Shown: positions 47,909-55,648 of the stretch, in pieces
Position numbering within the stretch: position 1 is the first letter of the stretch
Layout: each line of letters starts with the position of its first letter
From: an uncultured Helicobacter sp.
Lineage (GTDB): Bacteria > Campylobacterota > Campylobacteria > Campylobacterales > Helicobacteraceae
NCBI RefSeq assembly: GCF_947367035.1
Contig: NZ_CANBCA010000009.1
Span: forward strand, 1 to 64,000
Length of the DNA: 64,000 nucleotides
Direction: 5' to 3'
Program-made: the position numbers and the translations under genes
The notes under the pieces: model-generated
Databases searched by the model: none
Told to the model about the DNA's origin: nothing
What the model saw: only the letters and a program-made list of their open reading frames with translations

Positions 47909-49144
47909 ATGATGAAAGCAAAAGTTAAGAGTTTAGAAGAAGCCATAGAATCTTTACAAAATGTCGCACAAGGATTCTCTCAAGACACAGAAATTTTACC
48001 ACTTTTAGACGCACAAGAGAAATTTTTAGCCGAAGCAGTATTTGCAAAAAAAGCATTGCCTTGTTTTGATAATGCCGCAATGGATGGATATGCACTAAAA
48101 GCTTCTAATGCAGGTAAAACATTAAAAATCAAAACAAGTATTTTCGCTGGGGATTGCACCGAAGTTTCACTAGAGGGTTTAGAGTGTGCAAAGATTATGA
48201 CAGGTGCAAAAATTCCTAGTGGGGCAGATTGTGTTGTGCCTTTTGAAGAAATTGAGGGAGGATTCCAAAATGCTAAGCAAATCAATGTGCCACAAACTTT
48301 AAAGCAAGGTGCAAATATTCGCAGATATGGTGAGGAAGTCGCATTAGATTCTATGTTGTTAGGAAAAGGCACTCACTTAAGTGCAGACTCCCTTGCTCTG
48401 CTTGCTACACAAGGCATTAGTCATCTTCAGGTGTTTGCGCCTTTAAGGATTAGCGTATTTGCAAGCGGTAATGAGTTAAAAGAAATATGGGAGGAAGCGG
48501 ATTCTTATCATATTTATAACTCTAATGCTACGATGATTCAAGCAATTCTCAAAAGTTATGGGTTTCAAAGTCGTTATAATGGAATCTTGCAAGATAATCG
48601 CGATTCTATACAAGCTGTATTGGAATGTCCTAGTGATGTAGTTTTTACAAGTGGTGGGGCGAGTCAAGGAGAGGCAGATTTTATCCGAGAGACTTTAGAA
48701 AAAAGTGGAGCGCAAATGGTGTTAAATGGTGTGCAAATCAAGCCTGGTAAGCCATTAATGGTTGCAAAGCTTGGTGAGAAATTCATCGTTGCTTTACCAG
48801 GCAATCCCCTAGCTGGAGCGGTTTTATTGCGTTTGCTTCTCGTGCCATTTTTGCGCGAATTAAGCGGAGCAAGTGCTTATTATCCGCAGCCTTTAATCTT
48901 CAAATCTACACAAAACTTGGTGCGTAAGAATCGCACTGAAATAATGCTTGGAATTGTGCAAGGAGATAGCATTTCTTTTACTAAGGGAGGTAAATATAGT
49001 TCTAGTGAGGTTATTCCAATGAGCTTAAGTAACGCATTAATCGTCTTTAGCAAATCGCGTGATTCTATTATGAAAGGCGAAGCGCTAAAGGTTTTGCCTT
49101 TTAAGATGGATTTTGGTAGCCAAAAGATAGAATTTATTAATTAA
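47909..49144 (+). CDS. moeA: Molybdopterin molybdenumtransferase MoeA
   Basis: Inserts molybdate into adenylylated molybdopterin. The 411-aa protein has the MoeA opening (LPCFDNAAMDGYALKA), KIMTGAKIPSGADCVVPFE, a MoaB/MogA-like subdomain with VFTSGGASQGEADFI, and GKPLMVAKLGEKFIVALPG. It lies 24 nt after the NifS-like gene and on the same strand, and formate dehydrogenase requires both selenium and molybdenum cofactor, so grouping with selAB is sensible. AAGGAAG precedes the ATG. Confidence 0.93.
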   Translation: MMKAKVKSLEEAIESLQNVAQGFSQDTEILPLLDAQEKFLAEAVFAKKALPCFDNAAMDGYALKASNAGKTLKIKTSIFAGDCTEVSLEGLECAKIMTGAKIPSGADCVVPFEEIEGGFQNAKQINVPQTLKQGANIRRYGEEVALDSMLLGKGTHLSADSLALLATQGISHLQVFAPLRISVFASGNELKEIWEEADSYHIYNSNATMIQAILKSYGFQSRYNGILQDNRDSIQAVLECPSDVVFTSGGASQGEADFIRETLEKSGAQMVLNGVQIKPGKPLMVAKLGEKFIVALPGNPLAGAVLLRLLLVPFLRELSGASAYYPQPLIFKSTQNLVRKNRTEIMLGIVQGDSISFTKGGKYSSSEVIPMSLSNALIVFSKSRDSIMKGEALKVLPFKMDFGSQKIEFIN

Positions 49145-49204
49145 AATAAACTTTGCTAGTTTAGAATGTGTTTAGAAAAAATAGATAAAATTGTGTAAAA
49201 CTTG

Positions 49205-49210
49205 TATAAT
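49205..49210 (+). promoter_or_regulatory. TATAAT directly before the sugar dehydrogenase ribosome-binding site
   Basis: A perfect -10 box 12 nt before the ATG. If used, the transcript would begin near 49217, downstream of the apparent Shine-Dalgarno AAGGAA, and would be nearly leaderless. A different upstream promoter may be the real one. Confidence 0.3.
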
Positions 49211-49221
49211 AAGGAAAAGTG

Positions 49222-50475
49222 ATGAAAACTCTTGCAGTGATTGGACTTGGATATGTCGGATTGCCCTTAGCAGTGGAATTTGGAAAAACCTATAAAGTGT
49301 TGGGATTTGATATTTTTGCTAAACGGATTGAGGAATTAAAAGATGGTTACGACCGCACTTTAGAAGTGGAAGAAGCCGAGCTTAAAAGTGCCAAAAACTT
49401 ACATTTTACAACTCATTTGGAGGATTTGAAGGAGGCACAAATCTTTATTGTTACAGTGCCAACGCCGATTGATAATTATAATAAGCCGGATTTGACACCT
49501 TTGCAAAAAGCCTCTAGTAGTGTAGGAAAAGTGCTTAAAAAAGGCGATATTGTGATTTATGAAAGCACCGTTTATCCCGGATGCACAGAAGAGGATTGCG
49601 TGCCGATTTTAGAGGAAACAAGCGGATTAAAATTTAATGTGGATTTCTTTTGCGGATATTCTCCTGAACGCATTAATCCGGGCGATAAGGCGCACCGCTT
49701 GCCAAATATCAAAAAAGTAACAAGTGGTTCTACACCTCAAATTGCAGAGGAAGTCAATGCACTTTATGCTAGTATCATCACTGCAGGCACACATAAAGCC
49801 CCAAGTATTAAAGTAGCAGAAGCAGCAAAAGTCATTGAAAACTCACAACGGGACATTAATATCGCCTTTGTCAATGAACTCGCCTTAATTTTTGAGCGGT
49901 TGGGCGTTGATACTTTAGAAGTGCTAGAAGCAGCGGGGAGCAAATGGAATTTCTTGCCCTTTCGCCCGGGACTTGTGGGTGGACATTGTATCGGCGTAGA
50001 TCCTTATTATCTCACGCACAAAGCAGAATCACTAGGCTATCATTCGCAAGTGATTCTAGCTGGACGCCACATTAATGATAATATGGGTATTGTCGTTGCA
50101 GAACGCGTGATTAAATTAATGATCAAAAACAAGCATCAGATTATAGGGAGTAAAGTTGCGATTTTTGGTATTACTTTCAAAGAGAATTGTCCTGATATTC
50201 GTAATTCTCGTGTGGTGGATATTATTAAGGAATTGCAAGATTTTGAATGTAATGTGGATATTTACGACCCTTGGGCAGATACAGAGGAAGTTAAAAAGGA
50301 ATATGGTTTGATTCTGCAAGACGTAGAAAAGTTTAAATTGCAAGATTATCAAGCAGTCATTATTGCAGTAGCACATAATGAGTTTAAAGAGTTAGATTTT
50401 AATCATCGTGGCAAAGTCGTTGTATATGATTTAAAAGGCATTTTGCCAAAAGAACAGGTAAGCGGGAGGTTGTAA
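49222..50475 (+). CDS. Nucleotide sugar dehydrogenase (UDP-sugar 6-dehydrogenase, TviB/WbpA type)
   Basis: A 417-aa NAD-dependent dehydrogenase: nucleotide-binding [14 protein letters not shown] at the N-terminus, [34 protein letters not shown], and the catalytic Cys in [16 protein letters not shown]. It oxidises UDP-N-acetyl-hexosamine to the uronate for surface polysaccharide; the TviB subclass is preferred from the sequence style. ATG at 49222 with AAGGAA 6 nt upstream. A perfect TATAAT at 49205-49210 directly before that site would give an almost leaderless transcript. It overlaps the next gene by one base. Confidence 0.9.
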   Translation: MKTLAVIGLGYVGLPLAVEFGKTYKVLGFDIFAKRIEELKDGYDRTLEVEEAELKSAKNLHFTTHLEDLKEAQIFIVTVPTPIDNYNKPDLTPLQKASSSVGKVLKKGDIVIYESTVYPGCTEEDCVPILEETSGLKFNVDFFCGYSPERINPGDKAHRLPNIKKVTSGSTPQIAEEVNALYASIITAGTHKAPSIKVAEAAKVIENSQRDINIAFVNELALIFERLGVDTLEVLEAAGSKWNFLPFRPGLVGGHCIGVDPYYLTHKAESLGYHSQVILAGRHINDNMGIVVAERVIKLMIKNKHQIIGSKVAIFGITFKENCPDIRNSRVVDIIKELQDFECNVDIYDPWADTEEVKKEYGLILQDVEKFKLQDYQAVIIAVAHNEFKELDFNHRGKVVVYDLKGILPKEQVSGRL

Positions 50476-51291
50476 TGTATTCCATAGACACCAAAAGACA
50501 ATACCTTTACACTTCCTCTTGCATTCGTCCTTTAGAAGTGCAAGAATATTTCCCAATCAAAATTGATATTCATAAGGCAATCTTTAAGAATGCCTTATTT
50601 TGCCCTCCCCCGATAAACCCTTAAATGCAGGAGAAGCTAAACAATCTTTGCAAAAGGATTTTGCAAAACAACAAAAGCCAATAGAATGTGAGCTAAAATG
50701 GCGTGGAATCCCGCAGAATCTAGCCTTGGGTTTTTATTTAAATGTCTTTATACACCAAAGCAAACATTACACACCAAGAGAGGTAAAAGAAAATGCGGGT
50801 TTTAAGAATCTGACAGAATATTTTACGAATCTCCAATATGGACATTGTGGGCAAAAGCCTTATGCGTTTTGTATGCTGTTAGAAAATTTAAAATCAAAAG
50901 TCGGAATATAAGTTATAGTGATATTTTTGGCTGGGCACACGGATTTGTAGAAGTGTTGATTGATGAAAGGTGGCAGATTTTAGACCCGACTTTTAATGTT
51001 TATTTTGATATTAACATTTCAGACATTATACAAAATCCTTATTGCAAAAGAAAAATTTTAAGCTTTTATTCCGATGAATTTTGGACAGATAAGACCAAAG
51101 AACACGAAAAATTCATTCGCACGCAAATTGATAAAAATCATCACACGACTTTTAAATACAACAAAGAATGGTTTATGTTTATGGGATTCTATCCTTTTGT
51201 ACCACCCATTTTATATTTCAAAGAGAGAAAGAATGGCACAACAATAGACATTTACGATATTCGCAAAGATAATCGCTATCGGTTCATATAA
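50475..51291 (+). pseudogene. Transglutaminase-like protein, two frameshifts
   Basis: Three frames in sequence give one protein. Frame 1 starts at ATG 50475, overlapping the previous stop, and reads YSIDTKRQYLYTSSCIRPL, then breaks near a C5 run at 50606-50610. Frame 2 reads PDKPLNAGEAKQSL and continues to TNLQYGHCGQKPYAFCMLLENLK. Frame 3 continues from about 50900 with ISYSDIFGWAHGFVEVLID, then ILDPTFNVYFD. The Cys (GHCG), His (AHGFVEV) and Asp (LDPTF) form a transglutaminase-like triad. Both shifts have the same -1 sense. Either a decayed gene or, less likely, sequencing error. Confidence 0.75.
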
Positions 51292-51328
51292 ACTAACAGA
51301 ATCTTTAAAGACTGCATTCACTTGTGGG

Positions 51329-51360
51329 ATTGCCACGAAAACCTGCGGTTTTCTCGCAAT
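51329..51360. repeat. REP-like palindromic element
   Basis: GAAAACC (51337-51343) pairs with GGTTTTC (51347-51353) over a 3-nt loop, and an outer stem pairs ATTGC (51329-51333) with GCAAT (51356-51360). It forms a strong hairpin with a GTTTTCTCGCAAT end, matching the family of the other REP-like copies. The gap 51292-51474 holds no gene. Confidence 0.6.
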
Positions 51361-51474
51361 AGATAGTGCGTTACATAGCAACTCACCCAAACTTGCACAA
51401 ATGCTTTACATTTGCACACCACAAAGTTGTGCCAACTTCTTGCAATGAGTCTGCAAACACAAAAAGCATCCTCC

Positions 51475-51862
51475 CTAGACTCCATTAATGTAGCGCAATA
51501 AGAGTTTATCTGCTTTGGCTTGGGAATCTTCTAAGAAGTTATTACAACTGCTTCTAATTCTTGTTAAAAACCCCACAACACCACTTATTTTTAAATCAGA
51601 ATTACCTATTTCTAACAAAAGGCTTCTAAAGTATTTCTTTGGGTCTTTGGGGTCGTTGCGATAGAGATAAGCTTCAAAAAACAAAATCTCTTCGCCCTTA
51701 ATGGTTACATTTCTAAGGCAAAAGAGGAAATTAAGATTTTTATCCCCTATTTCATCGGTTGTTAATGGGCATTTTAAATTCTTAGGTTTGAAGCTGGATT
51801 TGTCCTTTTCCCAAATCCTGTAATTTTCCCTCACAAAATTTTCAATAAATTTTTTGATTCAA
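51475..51862 (-). pseudogene. Hypothetical gene, frame broken in an A6 tract near its start
   Basis: A 119-codon open frame begins at GTG 51834, with no ribosome-binding site. Upstream, a TATAAT (51889-51894), AAAGG (51867-51871) and TTG (51860-51862) are perfectly placed for a gene that would read NQK and then FIENFVRENYRIWEKDKSS if one A were removed from the run of six A (51850-51855, minus strand). So this gene is either phase-variable or recently frameshifted. The product (CPLTTDEIGDKNLNFLFCL, then FFEAYLYRNDPKDPKKYF) is not recognised. Confidence 0.6.
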
Positions 51863-51888
51863 TAATCCTTTGGCGATTTTGGAGTTGT

Positions 51889-51894
51889 ATTATA
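51889..51894 (-). promoter_or_regulatory. -10 box of the frameshifted hypothetical gene
   Basis: TATAAT on the minus strand, 26 nt before the TTG at 51862. It supports the upstream TTG as the native start and the A6 break. Confidence 0.55.
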
Positions 51895-51904
51895 GCATAT
51901 TCTT

Positions 51905-53851
51905 TTAACGAATCGCACGTTGCGCGTTAAGCAGAGCCAAAAGCGCCACACCTACATCACCAAAAAGTGCAAGCCATAAATTTGCGACCCCTAGAACTCC
52001 AAACACCATAATTGCGATTTTTGTTCCGAGTGAAAATATAATATTTTCCCATAAAATCTTTTTTGTTTTCTTTGCGATATCAAGAACTTGTGGAATCTTA
52101 TTTAAATTATCGTCCATAATCACGACATCTGCACCTTCTAGTGCAACATCACTGCCGACTTTTCCCATAGCAATTCCGATATCACTAAGTGCTAAAGAGG
52201 GCGCATCATTGATTCCATCGCCTACAAAAATTACTTTTTTGCCATTAGATTTTTGAACTTTTAGAATCTCTTTTAAATGTGCAACTTTTTGGTTGGGTAG
52301 CAATTCCGCATAATATTTGCTTATACCTACATTTTCTGCGACTTCTTGTGCGATGCTTTGCTTGTCGCCACTTAGCATTACTAGCTCCATTCCTTGCACA
52401 TTTAATTTGTCAAGCACTTCGTTTGCTTCCTCTTTGATTGCATCTTCAAGAACGATAGAGCCAATAACTCTATCTTGCAAACTTAGGAAAATTTGACATT
52501 TCACACTTTGTTCTTCTTGAATCTTTTGTTGAACAATAGATTCTATAAATTGTGCATTACCAAGCGCAAATTTTTCACCCCTGATAGTCGCGACAATGCC
52601 ACCACCTGCATATTCTTTAAAGTTTTCAATCTCATCTTGATTTTGTTCTTTTTGTGAAATATCAAAGTTTGCAATTGCTTTTGCAATAGGGTGATTAGAA
52701 TGTGATTCTAACTTTTTAGCATTGGTTAGTATAAAGTCTTTATCGTAGTTCGCATAGGTTTGGATTTCTTTGATGATTAATTCTCCTTTAGTTAATGTGC
52801 CTGTTTTGTCAAACACGATAGTGTGCGCAGAATTGAGTGCCTCAAGATAGCTTGAGCCTTTAATTAGTATTCCCATTTTAGAGGCTTTTCCAAGAGAAGT
52901 GAAAAAAGTTAAGGGGATAGAAATCACTAGCGCACAAGGGCAAGAAATTACTAAAAAAATAATTCCACGATAAGACCAAGTTTTGAGCATTTCTATAAAG
53001 TCTGCACCTAATGCCCAGAAATAAAGCGTTGGTAAGAATGTAATCACAAAAGCTAGAAGGGTCACAATGGGTGTATAGAATTTAGCAAATTTTGTGATAA
53101 ACTCTTCACTTTTGCTCTTTTGTGCATTGCCTTCTTCAATCAATTGTAAAATTTTGCTAAATGCGGAGTTTGTGTAGTTTTGTGTGGCTTTTATATACAA
53201 AATTCCATCCAAATTTATTCCGCCAGAAAGCACATTGTCCCCAATATCAACGCTTTGCGGGATAGATTCACCACTTAGTGCGGAATTATCAATATTGCTA
53301 GAGCCTTTGATGATTTTGCCATCAGTTGGGATTCTTTCTCCTGCGAACACAACTAATATATCACCCTTTTGAATATCTTTTGGAGTGATTAAAAGTTGTG
53401 AATTTTTACGCAAAATTCTTGCTTTTTCTATTTTGAGTGTATTTAGAGAGCGGATTTGCCTTTTTGTTTTCTCAACTACGCGATTTTGCAGACTCTCACC
53501 TATGCGATAAAATACCAAAATCCCTACGGCTTCTGCGTTTTCTCCGATACAGAATGCACTAAGGCTTGCAAGAACCATTAGGGTATTTTCATTAAAAACT
53601 TCGCGTTGAATAATACCGCTTAAAGCTCCTCTTAAAATTCCATAGCCTAAAGAAAAATAGCATAAAATAAATAATAAAGTTAAAAGCACTGCATTAAGGT
53701 GGAATCCAAAGATTCCGAACTCTGCTATGAGAGCAAACGTATAGAGGATTAATGCACCGATGAATAGGGCTTTAATAAATGGTTTTTGTTCCATTGTTTC
53801 TTGTGTATTTTGTGAAGTGATTTTGCATTCATTATTATTGCAACTCATCAT
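51905..53851 (-). CDS. cadA: Heavy-metal translocating P1B-type ATPase, CadA-like
   Basis: Exports Zn/Cd/Co ions. The 648-aa protein has phosphorylation motif DKTGTLT, transmembrane CPC (SCPCALVISIPLT), the P1B HP motif in SNHPIAKAI, and hinge GDGINDAPSLALSDIG. The N-terminus lacks a full HMA domain but carries CNNNEC, a minimal metal-binding tail. It lies 8 nt after the SmtB-type regulator, with AAAGGATACA before the ATG, so it is regulated by metals. Cd/Zn is preferred over Cu because of the CadC-type regulator. Confidence 0.92.
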   Translation of the reverse strand: MMSCNNNECKITSQNTQETMEQKPFIKALFIGALILYTFALIAEFGIFGFHLNAVLLTLLFILCYFSLGYGILRGALSGIIQREVFNENTLMVLASLSAFCIGENAEAVGILVFYRIGESLQNRVVEKTKRQIRSLNTLKIEKARILRKNSQLLITPKDIQKGDILVVFAGERIPTDGKIIKGSSNIDNSALSGESIPQSVDIGDNVLSGGINLDGILYIKATQNYTNSAFSKILQLIEEGNAQKSKSEEFITKFAKFYTPIVTLLAFVITFLPTLYFWALGADFIEMLKTWSYRGIIFLVISCPCALVISIPLTFFTSLGKASKMGILIKGSSYLEALNSAHTIVFDKTGTLTKGELIIKEIQTYANYDKDFILTNAKKLESHSNHPIAKAIANFDISQKEQNQDEIENFKEYAGGGIVATIRGEKFALGNAQFIESIVQQKIQEEQSVKCQIFLSLQDRVIGSIVLEDAIKEEANEVLDKLNVQGMELVMLSGDKQSIAQEVAENVGISKYYAELLPNQKVAHLKEILKVQKSNGKKVIFVGDGINDAPSLALSDIGIAMGKVGSDVALEGADVVIMDDNLNKIPQVLDIAKKTKKILWENIIFSLGTKIAIMVFGVLGVANLWLALFGDVGVALLALLNAQRAIR

Positions 53852-53859
53852 TGTATCCT

Positions 53860-54201
53860 TTACATTTCTTGAATATGTTCTAAACCTTGATTGAAAATCT
53901 TTTCAATATGGTCATCATCTAGTGAGTAAAATACCTCTTTCCCGATTTTCTGATAGCGCACGAGCCGTGCTTGTCGCAGGATTCTTAGTTGATGAGAGAT
54001 AGCGCTTGGCGAAAGGTTTAGAAGCTGTGAGATTTCATTCACGCAGAGTTTATCTAGTTGCAAAAGAGAGAGAATCCGAATCCTTGAAGAATCTCCAAAG
54101 ATTTTAAACAATTCCGCAAGTTCATAAAGCAACTCTTCTTTTGGCAAAGATTTTAAAATAATTTGTAGTGATCTGGAGCGATTTTCTTCTATTTCTGGCA
54201 T
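53860..54201 (-). CDS. ArsR/SmtB-family metal-responsive repressor, CzrA/CadC-like
   Basis: A 113-aa winged-helix repressor. The recognition helix is in NLSPSAISHQLRILRQA. The alpha5 zinc-site signature D-x-H-x10-H-x2-E is exact: Asp96, His98, His109, Glu112. Single Cys53 (KLCVNE) remains in the alpha3 region. So it probably senses Zn/Cd/Co. Start ATG 54201 is chosen over the ATG at 54219 because AAAAAGGAA lies just upstream. Operator with overlapping promoter lies directly ahead, and cadA follows after 8 nt. Confidence 0.9.
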   Translation of the reverse strand: MPEIEENRSRSLQIILKSLPKEELLYELAELFKIFGDSSRIRILSLLQLDKLCVNEISQLLNLSPSAISHQLRILRQARLVRYQKIGKEVFYSLDDDHIEKIFNQGLEHIQEM

Positions 54202-54222
54202 AGGGATTCCTTTTTCCATTTA

Positions 54223-54258
54223 ATTAAATATATGAGCATTTGTTCATATATTTAATTA
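54223..54258. promoter_or_regulatory. Operator palindrome of the metal-resistance operon
   Basis: A 17-2-17 inverted repeat (54223-54239 and 54242-54258) with a single mismatch. The core ATATGAGCA/TGTTCATAT matches the SmtB/CadC 12-2-12 operator class. On the minus strand, TATAAT at 54256-54261 overlaps its edge, so a bound repressor would block transcription of the repressor-cadA pair. Confidence 0.8.
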
Positions 54259-54344
54259 TAAAAAGAATATTCTTAGAGTTGGATTAAGAGTTAAGGTTTG
54301 TAGGTTAGAATTTTATGTGAGATAAAATTTAGGAATTGAAGTTT

Positions 54345-54368
54345 GTAGAATCCCATTAGGGATTCTAC
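54345..54368. terminator. Perfect hairpin downstream of the exported protein
   Basis: Ten base pairs (GTAGAATCCC and GGGATTCTAC) close a 4-nt loop 7 bp beyond the stop of the 133-aa exported protein. There is no T-run on the minus strand, so termination efficiency is uncertain. Confidence 0.45.
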
Positions 54369-54375
54369 TTTGAGA

Positions 54376-54777
54376 TTAATAAGCTCTAGGATAGCATTTC
54401 CATTCAATTTCTTTAGCAGTTAATTGCATATTTTGTGGCAAACCTGTTCGTGGGTCAATTGCTCCTGCATTGCTATCTGCATAAGCATTGTATCCGCCAT
54501 AAGGGACAGCTTCAACCTCTACAAATTTGCCCACAGTTAAATCTCTAAAAGTTCCATAAACATCTTGTCCAAATGCACCACAATCATCACCTTTAATTTC
54601 GGTGTAGGGTAAAACTTTAATCACGAGTTGTCCGCCTGGTCCTGATAAGGTAATGGTCTTGTTTTTGTTATCTACTGCTGAAATTTGCCCCGCGACATCA
54701 AAGTCATAACCTGCTATTGCAGAAGTAGAAAGAATCGCAGCTGTCGCGAATACTCCAAATAATTTCAAAGTTTTCAT
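54376..54777 (-). CDS. Exported protein with DUF5666-like domain
   Basis: A 133-aa protein with a clear Sec signal peptide (KLFGVFATAAILSTSAIA, cleavage after AIA). The mature part begins with VAGQISAVDNKNKTITLSG, a short beta domain where a strand-turn-strand motif recalls DUF5666 and OB-like folds, then PYTEIKGDDCGAFGQDVYG. Two Cys could form a disulfide. Good promoter (TATAAT 54820-54825) and AGGAGA. It stands alone between the metal operon and the DsbA-like gene. Role unknown; periplasmic. Confidence 0.72.
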   Translation of the reverse strand: MKTLKLFGVFATAAILSTSAIAGYDFDVAGQISAVDNKNKTITLSGPGGQLVIKVLPYTEIKGDDCGAFGQDVYGTFRDLTVGKFVEVEAVPYGGYNAYADSNAGAIDPRTGLPQNMQLTAKEIEWKCYPRAY

Positions 54778-54819
54778 TTTTGTCTCCTTTTGTTTGACTT
54801 ATTTTTGTTTCACTGCGAA

Positions 54820-54825
54820 ATTATA
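54820..54825 (-). promoter_or_regulatory. -10 box of the exported DUF5666-like gene
   Basis: TATAAT on the minus strand, 42 nt before the ATG. Confidence 0.5.
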
Positions 54826-54874
54826 AAAGCACTTTGTTAAGAGTTTGTGAAGATATCATTAAATTTTTATGAAT

Positions 54875-55528
54875 TTAAATTTCTAACAGATAATTGACTT
54901 TATAGATGAAGTCTTCTGCGTCCTTTACGGATTCTAAAACAATCAAATATTTTCCATTAATAATAAAGCTTGGCACACTTTGGATTCCTGTTTGTGCGAT
55001 AGAATCTTCCCAAGCTTTTAGCTTCTCTTGCACTTCTTTGCGATGAAGTTGCGTTTCAAACTTTGTTTGTGAAATTTCCATAGCATCTAAGCCAAAAGTG
55101 ATGAAAGCTTCTTTATTTTTAAACTTTTTATGTTGCTTGAAAAATGCGTCAAAATAAGCATTGCTTGCGCGCCTAAAATAGGATTCAATATCTTTTGAAA
55201 TCAGATTACGTTCTTCGTCAATAGAAACAGCAACAGCCAAAACTTCGCTAGCTTGGGCACTAAAAGGACTTCCTGTGATGATATGATAGGGTAGAAACAC
55301 TGCCTTTTGCGGAATCGTTGCAAACAATTTGGGTAAAAGCTCACTCATCTTTGCACAATGTGGGCAACCAACATTAAAAATTTCTACAATAGACTTTTGT
55401 GGGACATTAAGAGGGTGCTTGAGGACAATATAATCCCTACCCGCTACTAAGGATTCCGCATTTATATGGGTTGATAGTAAAAATACTCCTAAAAAGGCAC
55501 TAAAAAATATTTTTAATAGCTTATGCAT
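54875..55528 (-). CDS. DsbA-type periplasmic thiol:disulfide oxidoreductase
   Basis: A 217-aa protein. Signal peptide LLKIFFSAFLGVFLLST, ending before NAESLV. The active site is FNVGCPHCAKM (CPHC). An alpha-helical insert follows, and the cis-proline loop is QSVPSFIING. Such proteins oxidise disulfides in exported proteins. AAAGGAAAA precedes the ATG. Adjacent to the exported protein with two Cys and to the TonB/cytochrome operon, whose periplasmic c-type cytochromes need thiol control. Confidence 0.88.
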   Translation of the reverse strand: MHKLLKIFFSAFLGVFLLSTHINAESLVAGRDYIVLKHPLNVPQKSIVEIFNVGCPHCAKMSELLPKLFATIPQKAVFLPYHIITGSPFSAQASEVLAVAVSIDEERNLISKDIESYFRRASNAYFDAFFKQHKKFKNKEAFITFGLDAMEISQTKFETQLHRKEVQEKLKAWEDSIAQTGIQSVPSFIINGKYLIVLESVKDAEDFIYKVNYLLEI

Positions 55529-55648
55529 AATTTTCCTTTGTGTTTTTTTGAAACATTATAGCAAAAGTTAAGATTCAATGTATATGGAATCTCGCAGAAG
55601 TTTTTATGAGTTATGATACTATATAGTGCATTTTTAATAAGGATTGGA

